A DNA stretch of 64,000 nucleotides from Symbiodinium sp. CCMP2592 (GCA_905221615.1 CAJNDT010000946.1:184001-248000), one strand, 5' to 3'; positions 20,781-30,556 are shown, numbered from the stretch's first letter. Notes: a model not told the origin generated them from the sequence alone. Translations and numbers: made by a program.

Positions 20781-21026
20781 GTGGTCGGCAAGCTTGTCCA
20801 CGTAGCGAGGCCAACTGTGGTGGGCCTCAAGCAGTGCCCTGTCACGCACAGGGAATGGCTTTCCTGAAGCCCTGGCTCGTGCGATGCGCTGTCTGGCTTT
20901 GGCCCTGGAAGCTCGCAGCCTCCTATGCCACGCCGGAGATCGCAGGTGGGCTATGGCGACGTGTCAATTGGACACTTGGGGTCCCTGGCAATGTTTCCCG
21001 CTGTCGGGAGACTCGATCCAAGACCC
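20781..21026 (-). other. 5' leader of the retrotransposon
   Basis: GC-rich sequence upstream of ORF1, ending at (TA)12. Part of it is open in the ORF1 frame (RARASGKPFPVRDRALLEAH), so a longer ORF1 in full-length copies is possible. Confidence 0.5.
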
Positions 21027-21085
21027 TATATATATATATATATATATATAACAATATACATTCATACATAAACAAATCTGTTGAA

Positions 21086-21122
<37 letters not shown>
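21027..21122. repeat. (TA)n and (CT)n at the retroelement 5' end
   Basis: (TA)12 at 21027-21050 abuts the element; about 35 bp further on is a (CT)n tract (21086-21122). The same two repeat types flank the other end. Confidence 0.95.
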
Positions 21123-21125
<3 letters not shown>

Positions 21126-21283
21126 GCTCTCGTCGTTGCATCGACCTGTTCATCAAGTCACCCACGAAAAGCATGGTGTCATGCACTTACAGCAAAACCT
21201 TGACCTCGTTCTGAGTACGAGGCCGCTTGAACTTGTGGTCGAGCTGGAAAGTTTCGTATACCCTAAACCCATAAACCCTAGAC

Positions 21284-21394
21284 CAGGACTTATAAGTACC
21301 ATAACCCCAACTACATAACCTAACTAGGGTCCCTTTTCGGGTACTTATAAGTCTACTTACTACCCAGTTACTAAGTCCCCTGACCCTCCAAGTA
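21284..21394. mobile_element. Family D, left end lost
   Basis: Inner GGACTTATAAGTACC and right end ACTAAGTCCCCTGACCCTCC remain; the outermost left bases are missing. Confidence 0.55.
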
Positions 21395-21920
21395 AGATGC
21401 CCGGGTTGTGAGTGCTCAGGGTTAAGATGTCCGCTGCCATTCCCTGGCAACCTCGACCCTCGCGTAAAGACCCACAGCTGAGATACCCTAGTGGCCCTAG
21501 TTCCTGAGCAACCGAAATCACAATATTTTTGGTGAATAGGTACCTTACAGCATATAGTTACGTTTAGGGGTATAGGTTTTATAGACTGGGTATTATGCAA
21601 GGCCTTGATCCGTCCTGTCCTATTCGACTCGGTTCTGGGTAGGAGACCGAGAAGCCCGAAGCGCACCCTGCAGTCCTGAACGAGAGACCTGAACCGCGCA
21701 CCATGAACCCTTTGCGCTAAACCCTGAGACCTAGATCAAGCCACATGGAGATCTGAATCTTTTGCAAGAGTTATCTCTTTGCCAGTTCACATTTGCTCTA
21801 TCACAAACACCCCAAATCCTATGTTCTATTTTAACCAAGCACCTATATGAAACCTCCCTAAGCCCGAAACCCCGTAAAGACCCTTCATCTTTAGAGTCAG
21901 GAGCCAACGTCAATATTCCC

Positions 21921-22012
21921 AGAGGATCCGTATACACTGCTATTATGGAATTAGGCCCGAAAAGACCATGACCATTATGGTCTTGGGGACTTAATTCCAC
22001 TATTATAGATCC
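21921..22012. mobile_element. MITE-like element, family E
   Basis: AGAGGATCCGTATACACTGC at the left and the inverse TATTATAGATCC at the right, with inner GGAATTAGGCCC and GGACTTAATTCC. Related copies at 41748-41850 and 60829-60940. Confidence 0.75.
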
Positions 22013-22020
22013 GTTATTAT

Positions 22021-22115
22021 AGCTGAGTGGATACACTTTACACTTTTGGGGTTAATAATGGCTACTCACTATGAAACTGAAAGTGTACACATGTTGGGGC
22101 TTATGAACTCAGCAA
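22021..22115. mobile_element. Palindromic element, family K
   Basis: GCTGAGTGGATACACTTTAC at the left and GAAAGTGTACACATG...AACTCAGC at the right. A second copy lies at 49752-49842 with the same ends. Confidence 0.65.
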
Positions 22116-22315
22116 CTAGGTAGACCCTGTTAAAGGAGCCCTTTGAAGGAACCCTATTCCAACTTACTGTAGCGAGGTCTTCGCTGTCTTCTTCTTGGCC
22201 ATTGCCATGTGGGCCAGGGCCACAGTCAGGTGAACTTGGTTCCTTTAAAGGGTACGATAAGGGCTCCTTTAATCTAGACAAGTTCCTTTAAAGGGTACTA
22301 TAGGGGGGGGCTTAG

Positions 22316-22405
22316 GTACCTTAACCCTGAATAACCTACCTTTTTAAGCACTTATATAAGGAACTCATGATAAGGAGCCCTAAAAAGGTAGGTCCTTCAG
22401 GGTCT
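22316..22405. mobile_element. Palindromic element, family L
   Basis: ACCTTAACCCTGAATAACCT and AAAAAGGTAGGTCCTTCAGG, with an internal AAGGAACTCATGATAAGGAG. Related sequences at 27662-27765, 34020-34100 and 56275-56375. Confidence 0.55.
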
Positions 22406-22635
22406 ATGTAGGGTTTCGGGTTCAGGGTCGAGGGTTTAGGGTTTCGGGGTTATGGTTTCGGGTTGAGGTGTTCGGGGTTAGGGCTATCAGAGGCAGGCTC
22501 CATGATTCTAAAGCCTGTAGTGGCGATCCCTTGCACACCCAAGCCACAGCCCAAAAATCAAGGTGTACATGTCCTAAACCCTTTCTCCCCAAGTGCATTT
22601 ACACAATATATATATTTATATGTACACACACATTT

Positions 22636-22671
<36 letters not shown>

Positions 22672-23268
22672 TTGTATTTCTTTATGTACATATACATATA
22701 CACTTTAACATAAGGAACTATAACCTACTATACTATAGTACAATGTTTTGACCTAAGAGCATCTGCAGCAATACAGGTTATGGCCATCTGATCTAATGCT
22801 GCAGAATATATCATAGCAACATTTGATGTGACACCGTGTAATCGTAATATGCAAGATGGTTAAATATGGCATCTTGCATCATCACAGCATGTGATTTAAC
22901 AGCAACATATCATAACATGATAACATACGTATGTTATCAGAGAGTATTTTAATACAACATGATATGGTATAAAGTCACACACTGTAGTTCACAACAATAC
23001 CAGTACTATGCGGCATACTACAAAAGAATGCAACAGGGTACAAGCTATCCCAAGATACATATAGATATCCAAAAATGTATATATTTGTATGCGATCATGT
23101 ATATACCCATATGTATGTATGTACAGGTACATGCATATGTATATGTGTACACATATGTATGTATCCTCGTATATTTTATGTTTGCATATGCCTGTATACC
23201 CCATGCAATCCCTAAAGCCCTTAACCCTGGCCCTAAACCTTAAACCCTAAACTGCTGAAACCTGGCAG

Positions 23269-23340
23269 GTGCTCCCCTTCGTGTTGATCAACCGCGGCAT
23301 TTGCTGCTTCTTGGTTCAGCTTCGGGGGATCTACATCTAA
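23269..23340 (+). CDS. Terminal-exon candidate, hydrophobic
   Basis: After CCTGGCAG, codes VLPFVLINRGICCFLV then QLRGIYI and TAA (23338-23340). Possible C-terminal membrane segment. Alternatively the exon stops at GTTCAG. A second coding-like piece (VLISGAVARIRQSLACS) begins at about 23415 in the plus direction. No family recognised. Confidence 0.35.
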   Translation: MLPFVLINRGICCFLVQLRGIYI

Positions 23341-23810
23341 TGTTCAGTTTAGGGTTTAGGGTTTAGGGGTTGCGCTATAGGAAGCCCACATGTCAGTTGG
23401 GGTTCTGGGTGAAGGTGTTGATTTCTGGGGCTGTGGCGCGGATCCGACAGAGTCTAGCTTGCAGCCTGAATTCCGCTTCAGGGTTTCAGGTAGAAGTTAG
23501 GGTTTAGGGTTTAGGCTGTCGTCAACCATCAACTCTCCTGTTCCTAGCCTGGTGTCTGGGGTTTCGGGGGTCGATGCTCCACGATGAGCCTTGTATCCGA
23601 ATGCCTTGATGTGAAAGCTACAGCTTACCTGCAAAGTCCACATACCCAACGATTACATACTCGTGTTGAGGAAGCCCTCAGCATAAGGTCCTGATAGAAC
23701 CGTCATACCACGCCGGAGGAGTCCTTCCCTAAACCCCCCAACCCCCTAAATCCTAGACCCCCCCTAAACAATCCTAAACAAACTTGTTTGTCGAAGCTTC
23801 ATTGAGGCAG

Positions 23811-23876
23811 ATGCTTTCAGCGCTGGCTGTCCCGGCATCTCAGCTGGCCCTCCCGTCTGTTTCGCTGTGTTTCAAG
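23811..23876 (+). CDS. Exon candidate, unknown
   Basis: Follows ATTGAGGCAG and codes MLSALAVPASQ then LALPSVSLCFK. Signal-like hydrophobic composition, so it could be a first coding exon. Donor not clear. Confidence 0.25.
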
Positions 23877-24168
23877 GGATTCGGGGTTTAGGGTTTAGAG
23901 GTTAGAGTTTTAGGGTTGGGGCTGAGGGATTTAGAATTTAAGGTGTTGGGTGTAATTTGTTTCTCAAGGTTTAACCCATTGGTTGTCTAGGGCGTTGAGG
24001 ATGGAAGGAGGCTCTGTAGGAGTTGCAACTGGCTTTGTGAGCTATTGCCATGTTCCATAGCTGATTCTTTTGGAAGTACTAACCCTATAGACCTTAAACC
24101 CGAAACCCTGGGAAGTTTGCGCCTGTTTAGGCATCATGGCGCTGACGGGATTGCTCATTCGCCTCGTA

Positions 24169-24377
24169 TGGGAGTTTCCGAAAATAGGGGACCCCAATAT
24201 AGTACCCTAAATGGGCAGTTGTCAATATTAGGGTCCCTTTTCGGGTCCTCATCATAACACGGCACCTAATATGTAGGGTACCCAAAAAGGGACCCTAATT
24301 TTGACAACCACCCAAATAGTAGGATCCTTATTATAGGCACCCCAGAATAAGGTACCCCTAATTTTCGTAAACTCCCA
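24169..24377. mobile_element. MITE-like element, family B, interrupted by family C
   Basis: Termini TGGGAGTTTCCGAAAAT and the inverse ATTTTCGTAAACTCCCA, flanked by TA on both sides (24167-24168, 24378-24379). Uninterrupted copies of 103-107 bp at 30694, 31348 and 31985 show that 24212-24314 is a later insertion. Confidence 0.9.
24212..24314. mobile_element. MITE-like element, family C, nested in family B
   Basis: Termini TGGGCAGTTGTCAA and TTGACAACCACCCA. The family B host reads ACCCTAAATAGTAGGATCC when empty; here the element is flanked by AA on both sides, giving a 2-bp target duplication. Second copy at 55805-55905. Confidence 0.9.
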
Positions 24378-24783
24378 TATCGAAGGGTGCTCCTTCAAGA
24401 CCGGGCCTTCTCCTATGACGACTCCATCCCGCGCGTTGTTTAGGTCATGCCAGTGCATCGATCTTATACAAGGGGTATAGTATAGCACGATTTAGGGTTT
24501 AGGGTTTAGGGATATAGTATATGGTATGGAACTCAATATATATGCACTTCTTCACGGGCTTTTCCTGGCAGAGAGGTGGCATTCACAAAATCGTCAGGGG
24601 ATTACCAGGACCCTTGGGGCTAACTGCGTAGCCTGCGCTTATGGCTCTGGATGTACCACGCTGCGACGCCAACCTATCACCCATGTTAGCTTCTTGGGTC
24701 ATCTACCTTTTCAGTGCTTTTCATTTGGAGGATGAGGCTGAAAAGGCCGATGGGTATTTTACACAGAAACCTACTGGGTGAAG

Positions 24784-24849
24784 TGTCTGCATCGTCGGAC
24801 CGCCCGCCTTCTTCGACCAACACAGCTGCACAGTGGCAGAGTGGACAGG
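24784..24849 (+). CDS. Exon candidate, unknown
   Basis: After GGTGAAG, codes VCIVGPPAFFDQHSCTVAEWT in one frame and is followed by GTTATG. Strong coding appearance (third-position G/C). A family A element starts 11 bp after the donor. Confidence 0.45.
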
Positions 24850-24860
24850 GTTATGAACCC

Positions 24861-24967
24861 TAAGGCTCCATGTACCCATATAGTGTATGTATACTTAGGC
24901 CTTAAAGGGGTTCCTTTATGGGTACCTTAGGGTATAAGTATTTTCTATATGGCTACATGGAGCCTTT
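24861..24967. mobile_element. MITE-like element, family A
   Basis: AGGCTCCATGTACCCATATA at the left, ATATGGCTACATGGAGCCTT at the right, inner TTAGGCCTTAAA. The left end is preceded by TA. Confidence 0.85.
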
Positions 24968-25938
24968 GGCGAAGGCTCCGAGAGCCCACATGCTTGACAT
25001 CGTAAACCTCTGATGCTCACGAGCCCTGATCCGGCTCAAACTTTTGGGTTTAGTTCAGGCTAGCGGCTACCTGAACTCGCCAATCTCCTTTATTAAAGAG
25101 GGAAGCCAAAATCTACTTATTTTAAAAAAGGGAAGCCAAAATCTATACTTTTTAAAGAAGGAAGTTTGTAGGGAATCAAATTATGGAACGTTGACAAAGC
25201 AGGTTCTCTGGGATCCTGGCAAGCGTTGAACGCTGAAACTGAAAGCCCTAAGCCCTAAGCAAACACCAAAAGGCAAGGCTCAAGGTTTTGGAGTTGGAGT
25301 TGGGAGTTTTAGGAATAAGGATACCAGGTACCACCACCTCAAGGGTATCTGAATATGTTCCAGTTTCAGGGTGTTTGCTCCTGCAATTAGTTCCCTAACT
25401 CAAGCATCAAACCCCAAATTTCACAACCCAAATGCTAAGCTTCCTAAACCCTAAACCTGCAAACCTAAATCCGTAAGCGCCTGCAACCGCGACCCATGGC
25501 ACGAAACTTGAGATTCAGAGCACGAGAAGGCCCTAACGGCAGGATCTTTGATAGTAGCAGGTTTAGGGTTAAGCGTTGAAGTTTAGGGTTTACTATAGGA
25601 GCCTTAATATTTACCTATACTATTTTGGCGGCTCCTTAGGAAAATTATAGTATAATGGGCCCCAACACCCTATTCTAAATTAAAAGCCCCCTATAGTTTG
25701 GAGTTGGGCTTTAGGGTTTATGCGTCAGTCATCAGTCCCTAGAGGAAGCCCTGTTTCAAGCTTGTATAAAGCCCGGACACAACCACAAAGCCATAGCATC
25801 CTACGAAAGCATGTTGAAAGTTACACCCGTATAAAGCCCAAAAGGTCCGAAGCAACTACATAGCACAATGTAGGGTTTCTATATCAGGTCTTATTAGGCG
25901 ATATTAATATGATTTGGGGATGTCTTCCCCTGTAACAG
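24968..25938. other. Non-coding stretch
   Basis: Holds a short tandem repeat (25093-25155), scattered CCCTAAA motifs and AT-rich palindromic fragments near 25597-25690. Nothing coding is supported apart from a possible short piece near 25203-25227. Confidence 0.4.
25093..25155. repeat. Two to three 30-bp tandem units
   Basis: Units share GGGAAGCCAAAATCTA followed by a T-rich and A-rich spacer. Confidence 0.8.
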
Positions 25939-26053
25939 TACGTCGACCCTGTGGGAAACGTCTCGCGCCAGTTATTGCTTCCTTGGCTTCCTGTTCGTCA
26001 TAAGCGCGGTGGGCATCATGATCGCCAAAGAGCACGGGGATCCCAGACCATAG
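25939..26053 (+). CDS. Terminal-exon candidate with a membrane segment
   Basis: After CCTGTAACAG one frame codes LWETSRASYCFLGFLF and VISAVGIMIAKEHGDPRP then TAG. The hydrophobic run of about 20 residues bounded by charged residues looks like a C-terminal transmembrane helix. Another frame is also open over part of the segment, so the frame choice rests on composition. Confidence 0.45.
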
Positions 26054-26806
26054 CTAATGGTTTGGGTTCTAAGCAGGTTGACCGTGGATTCTAGAACTGA
26101 CGTTCTCGTATAACTAGCCAGATAGGATTTGAGGAGTATTCCTCAAAAGGGGTAATTACATTGTATTTTCAGGGTAGCTTTGCTAGTTTAGGGCATAAAC
26201 CTCCACTTACCTACCACCTTTAAGATTTAAATGAGGAAATCATCTGAAGGAATCCCAAAAATAGATTTTTAAGGTACAGGTGCAGTTTCGGCTGGGATGT
26301 CTGGAATGTGGGGTCGAGAGGTTGTTTGGATACCTTAACCTACCAGAGGCTACTCGGGACCTTGTACATTTCATGTTGATTAGGAAACCATGTTCTAGTG
26401 GGCTTTGGAGCCCTGAGTATAAACCAGAGAGAAGTTTGACAAAGAGCTCTGACGACGGGCCTGATAGGGTTCCTTTAAGGCTTGCAAGGTTCAATAAGGC
26501 ACTATAATGTTTTAAGGACTTAGGGCTCTGCGTACACGGCTTCGGGTGGGTTCATCCCCCTTCACTTACTGCCGGTGGCAGCAGGCATCACAGGAATCGT
26601 AAGGCAACGTTGAGGGATTCTCGAACCGAGGTGTCTGTATATTGACAAAGCCTGTGGCCTCGAACATGTGTTCCTGTTGAATTTTAGGGGCTTTGGATTT
26701 AGGGGTCTTGGGTTTGGGGTTCAGGGCTTAGGGTTTAGGGGTTGATACCGTACCTGAAGCTGCCTGGCAGCAAACTCCAGTAGCACGACGGTCCGCATGA
26801 AATGAG

Positions 26807-26879
26807 GCCGGACGTGAATGCCAATGATGTGTTCTTCGCCTTCGCCGCGGCCCTATGCGATTTGATCGCTTCGCCCCTG
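26807..26879 (+). CDS. Exon candidate, unknown
   Basis: After AAATGAG, codes PDVNANDVFFAFAAALCDLI then ASP. Ala/Phe-rich, possibly membrane or helical. Donor uncertain. Confidence 0.3.
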
Positions 26880-27053
26880 AGTATATTTCTTAATGCCTAC
26901 TAAGCCCTAAAGCCACGTACCTTATTTAGACCCGGATATAGAAGCCTAACTAATGAGCACTCTTGGAGTATACGATAACAGATCAAAAGCTGTACTCCCC
27001 GATATTACAAGCCTTCTGCCGACAGCGAACCTTCGACCTGGATCCTTTTTCAG

Positions 27054-27094
27054 GCGTTGTCCGAAGCCGGTGGACTCCTGGCTGCCGGTGCAGG
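27054..27094 (+). CDS. Exon candidate, unknown
   Basis: Good acceptor (CCTTTTTCAG) and codes ALSEAGGLLAAGA; GTTTAG follows as donor. A telomere-like motif begins right at the donor. Confidence 0.4.
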
Positions 27095-27218
27095 GTTTAG
27101 GGCTTAGGGAGGCGAGTTTCGGGCAGCAAGTTCGAACTTGCGGTTCATAGAAGCATGCAAACCCTCTACCCTAAACGATTAACCCTAACCCTAAATTTGG
27201 GATTCTAAATTCTCCAAG

Positions 27219-27274
27219 AAGCTGCTGGTGTTGAACTGCGCTCCCAAGGCCTCGCCCCACCACTATGTGCAGGG
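27219..27274 (+). CDS. Exon candidate, unknown
   Basis: After TTCTCCAAG, codes KLLVLNCAPKASPHHYVQG, followed by GCAGAG (GC donor). Looks like a strand then loop of a globular protein. The frame also runs on for several codons. Confidence 0.45.
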
Positions 27275-27661
27275 GCAGAGCCGAACCCCACGCCTCCGCC
27301 CGGCCTTCCCTGAACCCTAAATCCCTTCTGAGTAGCTGAGTGGGTAACCTTTAGCCTTTGGGGCTTGTATAGTCCTAGGTACCGAAATGGAACAGGTTAA
27401 CCTTGTTATGGGCTAGGGTACTCAGCCCCGAAACCCTCAAAAGGAGCCCTCGGAAGGAGCTCCAAGCACGTCAGGTGGCCGTCTTAGAGCTCCTGTCCGA
27501 CAAGCTGATGTTTGCACAGACCCAAGTTTGAGGGTTCAGGGGTTAAGGGTGTTTAAGGGTTTAAGGGTTGGGGGTGGGGGGGGAGGAATTCGGCATTCGG
27601 GGTTTGCATGTTTTGGGCTTCAGTGTTGAGGTTTTAGGGAGGGTTTTAGGGTTTCAGGGTT

Positions 27662-27765
27662 TACCTTAACCCCGAATAACTTACCTTTTTAAGGACTTCT
27701 ATAAGGAAACCATAATAAACAAAAACCAAACAGGGTAGGTTCTTCAGGCTCCAGGTAGGGTTTCA
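27662..27765. mobile_element. Palindromic element, family L, diverged
   Basis: TACCTTAACCCCGAATAACT at the left and ACAGGGTAGGTTCTTCAGG at the right; matches 22316-22405 in outline. Confidence 0.5.
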
Positions 27766-27811
27766 GCTCCAGGACTTGGGACTTCAAGGTTTGCAAAGTC
27801 GAGTAAGGGTT

Positions 27812-27930
27812 CTTAAAGGATCATGGGAGTCAGTAACTAGGGTTATAATTAGGGTCACGATACTTATAACCACTTGTAACCCCATTCAGGTACTTATAAC
27901 CTTACATACTAAGTCCCATGATCCTCCAAG
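27812..27930. mobile_element. MITE-like element, family D
   Basis: CTTAAAGGATCATGGGAGTC at the left, ACTAAGTCCCATGATCCTCC at the right, inner ACTTATAACC. Closest relative is 32829-32950. Confidence 0.8.
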
Positions 27931-28132
27931 TTGAGGATCTTGGTCTTTTTGTGAACACACAATCAGCGGCTGAAAGCCGGGTCTCGTGGGGTTCGGTTCG
28001 GTGTCTGCCAGGGCTTGGGGAGTTTTATGGATCGGAGTTTGCAAGTAAGATGGATGTCTGGTTGAGGGTTTCGGAGTTTTGGTTGAGGGATTATGGGTTT
28101 AGGATGTATAGGGTTTCTCGGTTTGGGGATTC

Positions 28133-28180
28133 AATGCGTCGGGTCATATCCTATTAAATGCGTCGGGTCATATCCTATTA
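28133..28180. repeat. Perfect 24-bp tandem duplication
   Basis: Two identical copies of a 24-bp unit beginning AATGCGTCGGGTCATATCCT. Perfect identity suggests a recent slip. Confidence 0.95.
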
Positions 28181-28502
28181 AGTTGAACCGCGTGATTTGA
28201 AGGGTATGGGAGGGTAAATATGTGGGAGTTGTTGGCTGAGGGGCTTGGTCTGGGGTTCGGACGAAGGACGTTGTGATTGGAAACTCTCGATTTGGTCTTG
28301 GAGTGGCAGGAAAGGTAGTCCCGAGTGGCTTTCAGTGCGGTCGAGTCACTAAACCCATGTTGAGAATCCGAGTGAAATTCAGCTACTTGGAGGAATTTCT
28401 ATCCGCGGAACCTAAACCCAAAGCCAGACCCTGAACCCTAAACCCTAAACCCAGAACGTAGACCAACTGCCGAGGTGCTGACACAGGTAGGCATCATTTT
28501 AG

Positions 28503-28540
28503 GCCGGGCGTGGCTGGGTCGGGGACTTCTGTGGTGGCAA
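28503..28540 (+). CDS. Exon candidate, unknown
   Basis: Acceptor CATTTTAG, codes AGRGWVGDFCGG plus two bases of a Lys codon, donor GTAGAAG. Both splice sites are canonical. Phase 2 at its end. Confidence 0.45.
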
Positions 28541-28810
28541 GTAGAAGCTCTGGTAGGCTGTTAGGATATGTGGCCTACTTGGAGGTTCATGGGTAGTTAT
28601 AATAAGGGTTCCCTTAAGGGTCCTTTAAAGGGATCTATAGGGATTCTATGAGGGTATAGGGTTTAGGGCCTACTTGGAGGTTCCTGGGTAGTTATAAGGT
28701 GGGGTTACAAGTCCCCTACAAAAGGGTTATAAGTATAGTTAGGATATGTGGCCTAGAGCAGTTTAGGGTTTGGGTTAGGGTTGCCATGGTTGATGTTGGC
28801 TGCCCTTCAG

Positions 28811-28852
28811 ACGGCCAAGATGCTGCACTTTGGGACATGACCTCATCCCACA
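28811..28852 (+). CDS. Exon candidate, WD40-repeat-like
   Basis: Acceptor CTGCCCTTCAG, then codes DGQDAALWDMTSSH with a possible GTTGAG donor. The order D-G-x-D, two hydrophobic positions, then L-W-D is the C-terminal signature of a WD40 repeat. One short exon cannot name the protein. Confidence 0.4.
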
Positions 28853-28928
28853 GTTGAGCACACAATTGTCTGGATGTTGTCGACATCTCATTCGTGATCC
28901 GAAGCTTCGATGGTGGGGTTTGAACCCT

Positions 28929-29151
28929 GAGGGTCCATGTGCCTATATGACTATATGGTATATATCGTGTGGTCTTAAAGTATTATTCCCTGGGGCTCCA
29001 AATAGCCCAAAGTAGGTATTATTGATAGACTTTATAGACTTTAGGCCCCCAGAAGTAGGTACTATTTGTATAATTACTTGGAGCCCCAAAAAATTCCCCA
29101 CAAAGTACTTTAGGGCCAAAGTATATGCTACATGGATGCATGGGCCCTTGG
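28929..29151. mobile_element. MITE-like element, family A, interrupted
   Basis: Left GGGTCCATGTGCCTATATG, right GCTACATGGATGCATGGGCC. At 223 bp it is twice the family length because another palindrome (28991-29088) sits inside it. Confidence 0.75.
28991..29088. mobile_element. Palindrome nested in family A
   Basis: Termini TGGGGCTCCAA and TTGGAGCCCCA, with inner GTAGGTATTATT and AGTAGGTACTAT. Different from families A to L by its ends. Confidence 0.75.
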
Positions 29152-29205
29152 AGCGCACTTGGGACCTCGTTCAGGCCAAGCCTCCAGCGCACTGACTAAA
29201 CCACT

Positions 29206-29339
29206 ACTTGGAGTGTCGGTGGACTTAGTAAGTAGGTAGTAAGTAGACTTATAAGTACCCTATTAAGGACCCTAATTGGGGTTATGGTACTTATAAGTCC
29301 CTAAAATAAACAGTTACTAAGTCCCCCGACCCTCCAAGT
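29206..29339. mobile_element. MITE-like element, family D
   Basis: ACTTGGAGTGTCGGTGGACT at the left, GTCCCCCGACCCTCCAAGT at the right, inner TTATAAGTACC and GGTACTTATAA. Confidence 0.85.
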
Positions 29340-29657
29340 GCTGTATGTAAGTATTGTCAGTAATGTTACACGCATCAGGGGCACGAAGCAACGAAGGACC
29401 GAGAGTCTTTGGTCTGGCAACCTCGCAGAGCTTGCAGTCCAAGAACTCTGGGATTCAGATAGCTGTACTCCGGAGCCTGAGAAAGTGAGAGATTCCTAGC
29501 AAAACCAAGACACTCCCGGTAGCCGAATCATCTTCAGTCTTGAGCCTTCCACAGCCCAAGCCGTCCGGCCATAGATTCTAGATTCCTGCACAGCAGGAAT
29601 TCTGTTTGCTTGGGTCATTCGGAAGAAGATCGTGTCTCTATTAGGTGCGGGTCTCAG

Positions 29658-29741
29658 GTAACGCTGCGGAAGTATTTGTATTCACAGCAAGCTGGACTTG
29701 TGCAACGACAACAAGAGCAGCACGTGACGTCTGCCATACTG
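29658..29741 (+). CDS. Exon candidate, Gln-rich helix (28 aa)
   Basis: Acceptor GGGTCTCAG and a strong donor GTGAGTAAG. Codes VTLRKYLYSQQAGLVQRQQE then QHVTSAIL in phase 0 at both ends. Looks like an amphipathic helix. Among the best isolated exons by splice sites. Confidence 0.55.
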
Positions 29742-30556
29742 GTGAGTAAGAGTAGCAGCGATGCACCTGCTGCTTCCGCGGTTGCGCAGTTCCACCTCAT
29801 ACCCGTGGTTGTAGCATGACCATCTGCTGCGAGACAATTGCTATAACACTATTGCCACGACTGTTGTTTTGCCCTCTAATTTGAACTATTGCAGCTGCTT
29901 CTATTGCTACTTCTACTGCTACGACTCCACTGCCGCAGCAACAAGAACAACAGCAACGAACATGTCCGCGTGTGCCGCTGTCATGCATGTAATGCGCTCA
30001 TCCTGTAGTACCTCAGTTTGACTTTACACAGGAATTCTTGAATGAGCTCAAGCTCCGACGGTATCCAACATCTTCCTTTCACGCTTCGTCATATGCACGG
30101 ATGTTTCATGCATAGCACACTCAAGATTATTGGGGTAGCCATCTGGCTTGGAGTGTAATTGCATCCCCAAACTATTCTGAGATCCTTACTATACGACCAA
30201 CAACGGCAGGTTTTGAAATGTTATGGCTACTCGCAGAGCATACGTTTTAAGATCTTGGGATTAGGATTTCGGATTTTCTCTGTAAGGCTTCGGGCGTCCA
30301 GGCTTCAGGGATGCAGGGTGGAGGATGGTGCAGGACTTTGTCACCACCCCCCCATTAATCCCAGGAGCCCGCAATCAGACCCCTATCTATCTACCTACCT
30401 ATCTATCCATCTATTTATCTGTCTATATATGTGTATATATATATATATGTATGTATGTATACATATTCATATATCTTCTTATTCATATATTCCTACAAAC
30501 TTTAGACCCCCAACTCTCTACTGTTTGTATACTTGGAGTCTTAGAGATCGCCTGAG

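Larger units (their letters stand above)
12235..21026 (-). mobile_element. 8.8 kb non-LTR (LINE-type) retrotransposon
   Basis: Transcribed right to left. Parts in order: short leader, ORF1 with coiled coil, giant ORF2 (RNase H, AP-type endonuclease, reverse transcriptase, C2H2 zinc fingers), a 3' untranslated stretch of about 30 nt and an A14 tail. No long terminal repeats, integrase or protease are seen, which together with AP endonuclease and tail places it among LINEs. About 2,400 codons are open with two one-base breaks, so the insertion is probably recent. Both ends abut (TA)n tracts. RNase H upstream of the endonuclease is unusual; in the I, R1 and Tad groups RNase H follows the reverse transcriptase. 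Confidence 0.9.
21395..23268. other. Non-coding stretch, repeats only
   Basis: No exon is supported. Contains family E (21921-22012), a sub-terminal palindrome shared with 49752-49842 (22021-22115), family L (22316-22405), a TTTAGGG-rich run (22410-22480) and an AT-rich microsatellite region with (TA)n at 22639-22668 and TGTA steps to about 23200. Confidence 0.5.

Noticed and set aside
19640-20814. Upstream 390 codons of the giant ORF2 frame, overlapping ORF1
   Set aside because: The ORF1 frame gives a sensible coiled-coil protein while this frame gives Gly/Arg/Pro-rich nonsense; the first ATG after ORF1 (19431) is taken as the start of ORF2.
28475-28486. A 12-nt micro-exon (VLTQ) between AG and GTAGGC
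   Set aside because: It would leave an intron of only 16 nt before the next exon at 28503, too short to be spliced.
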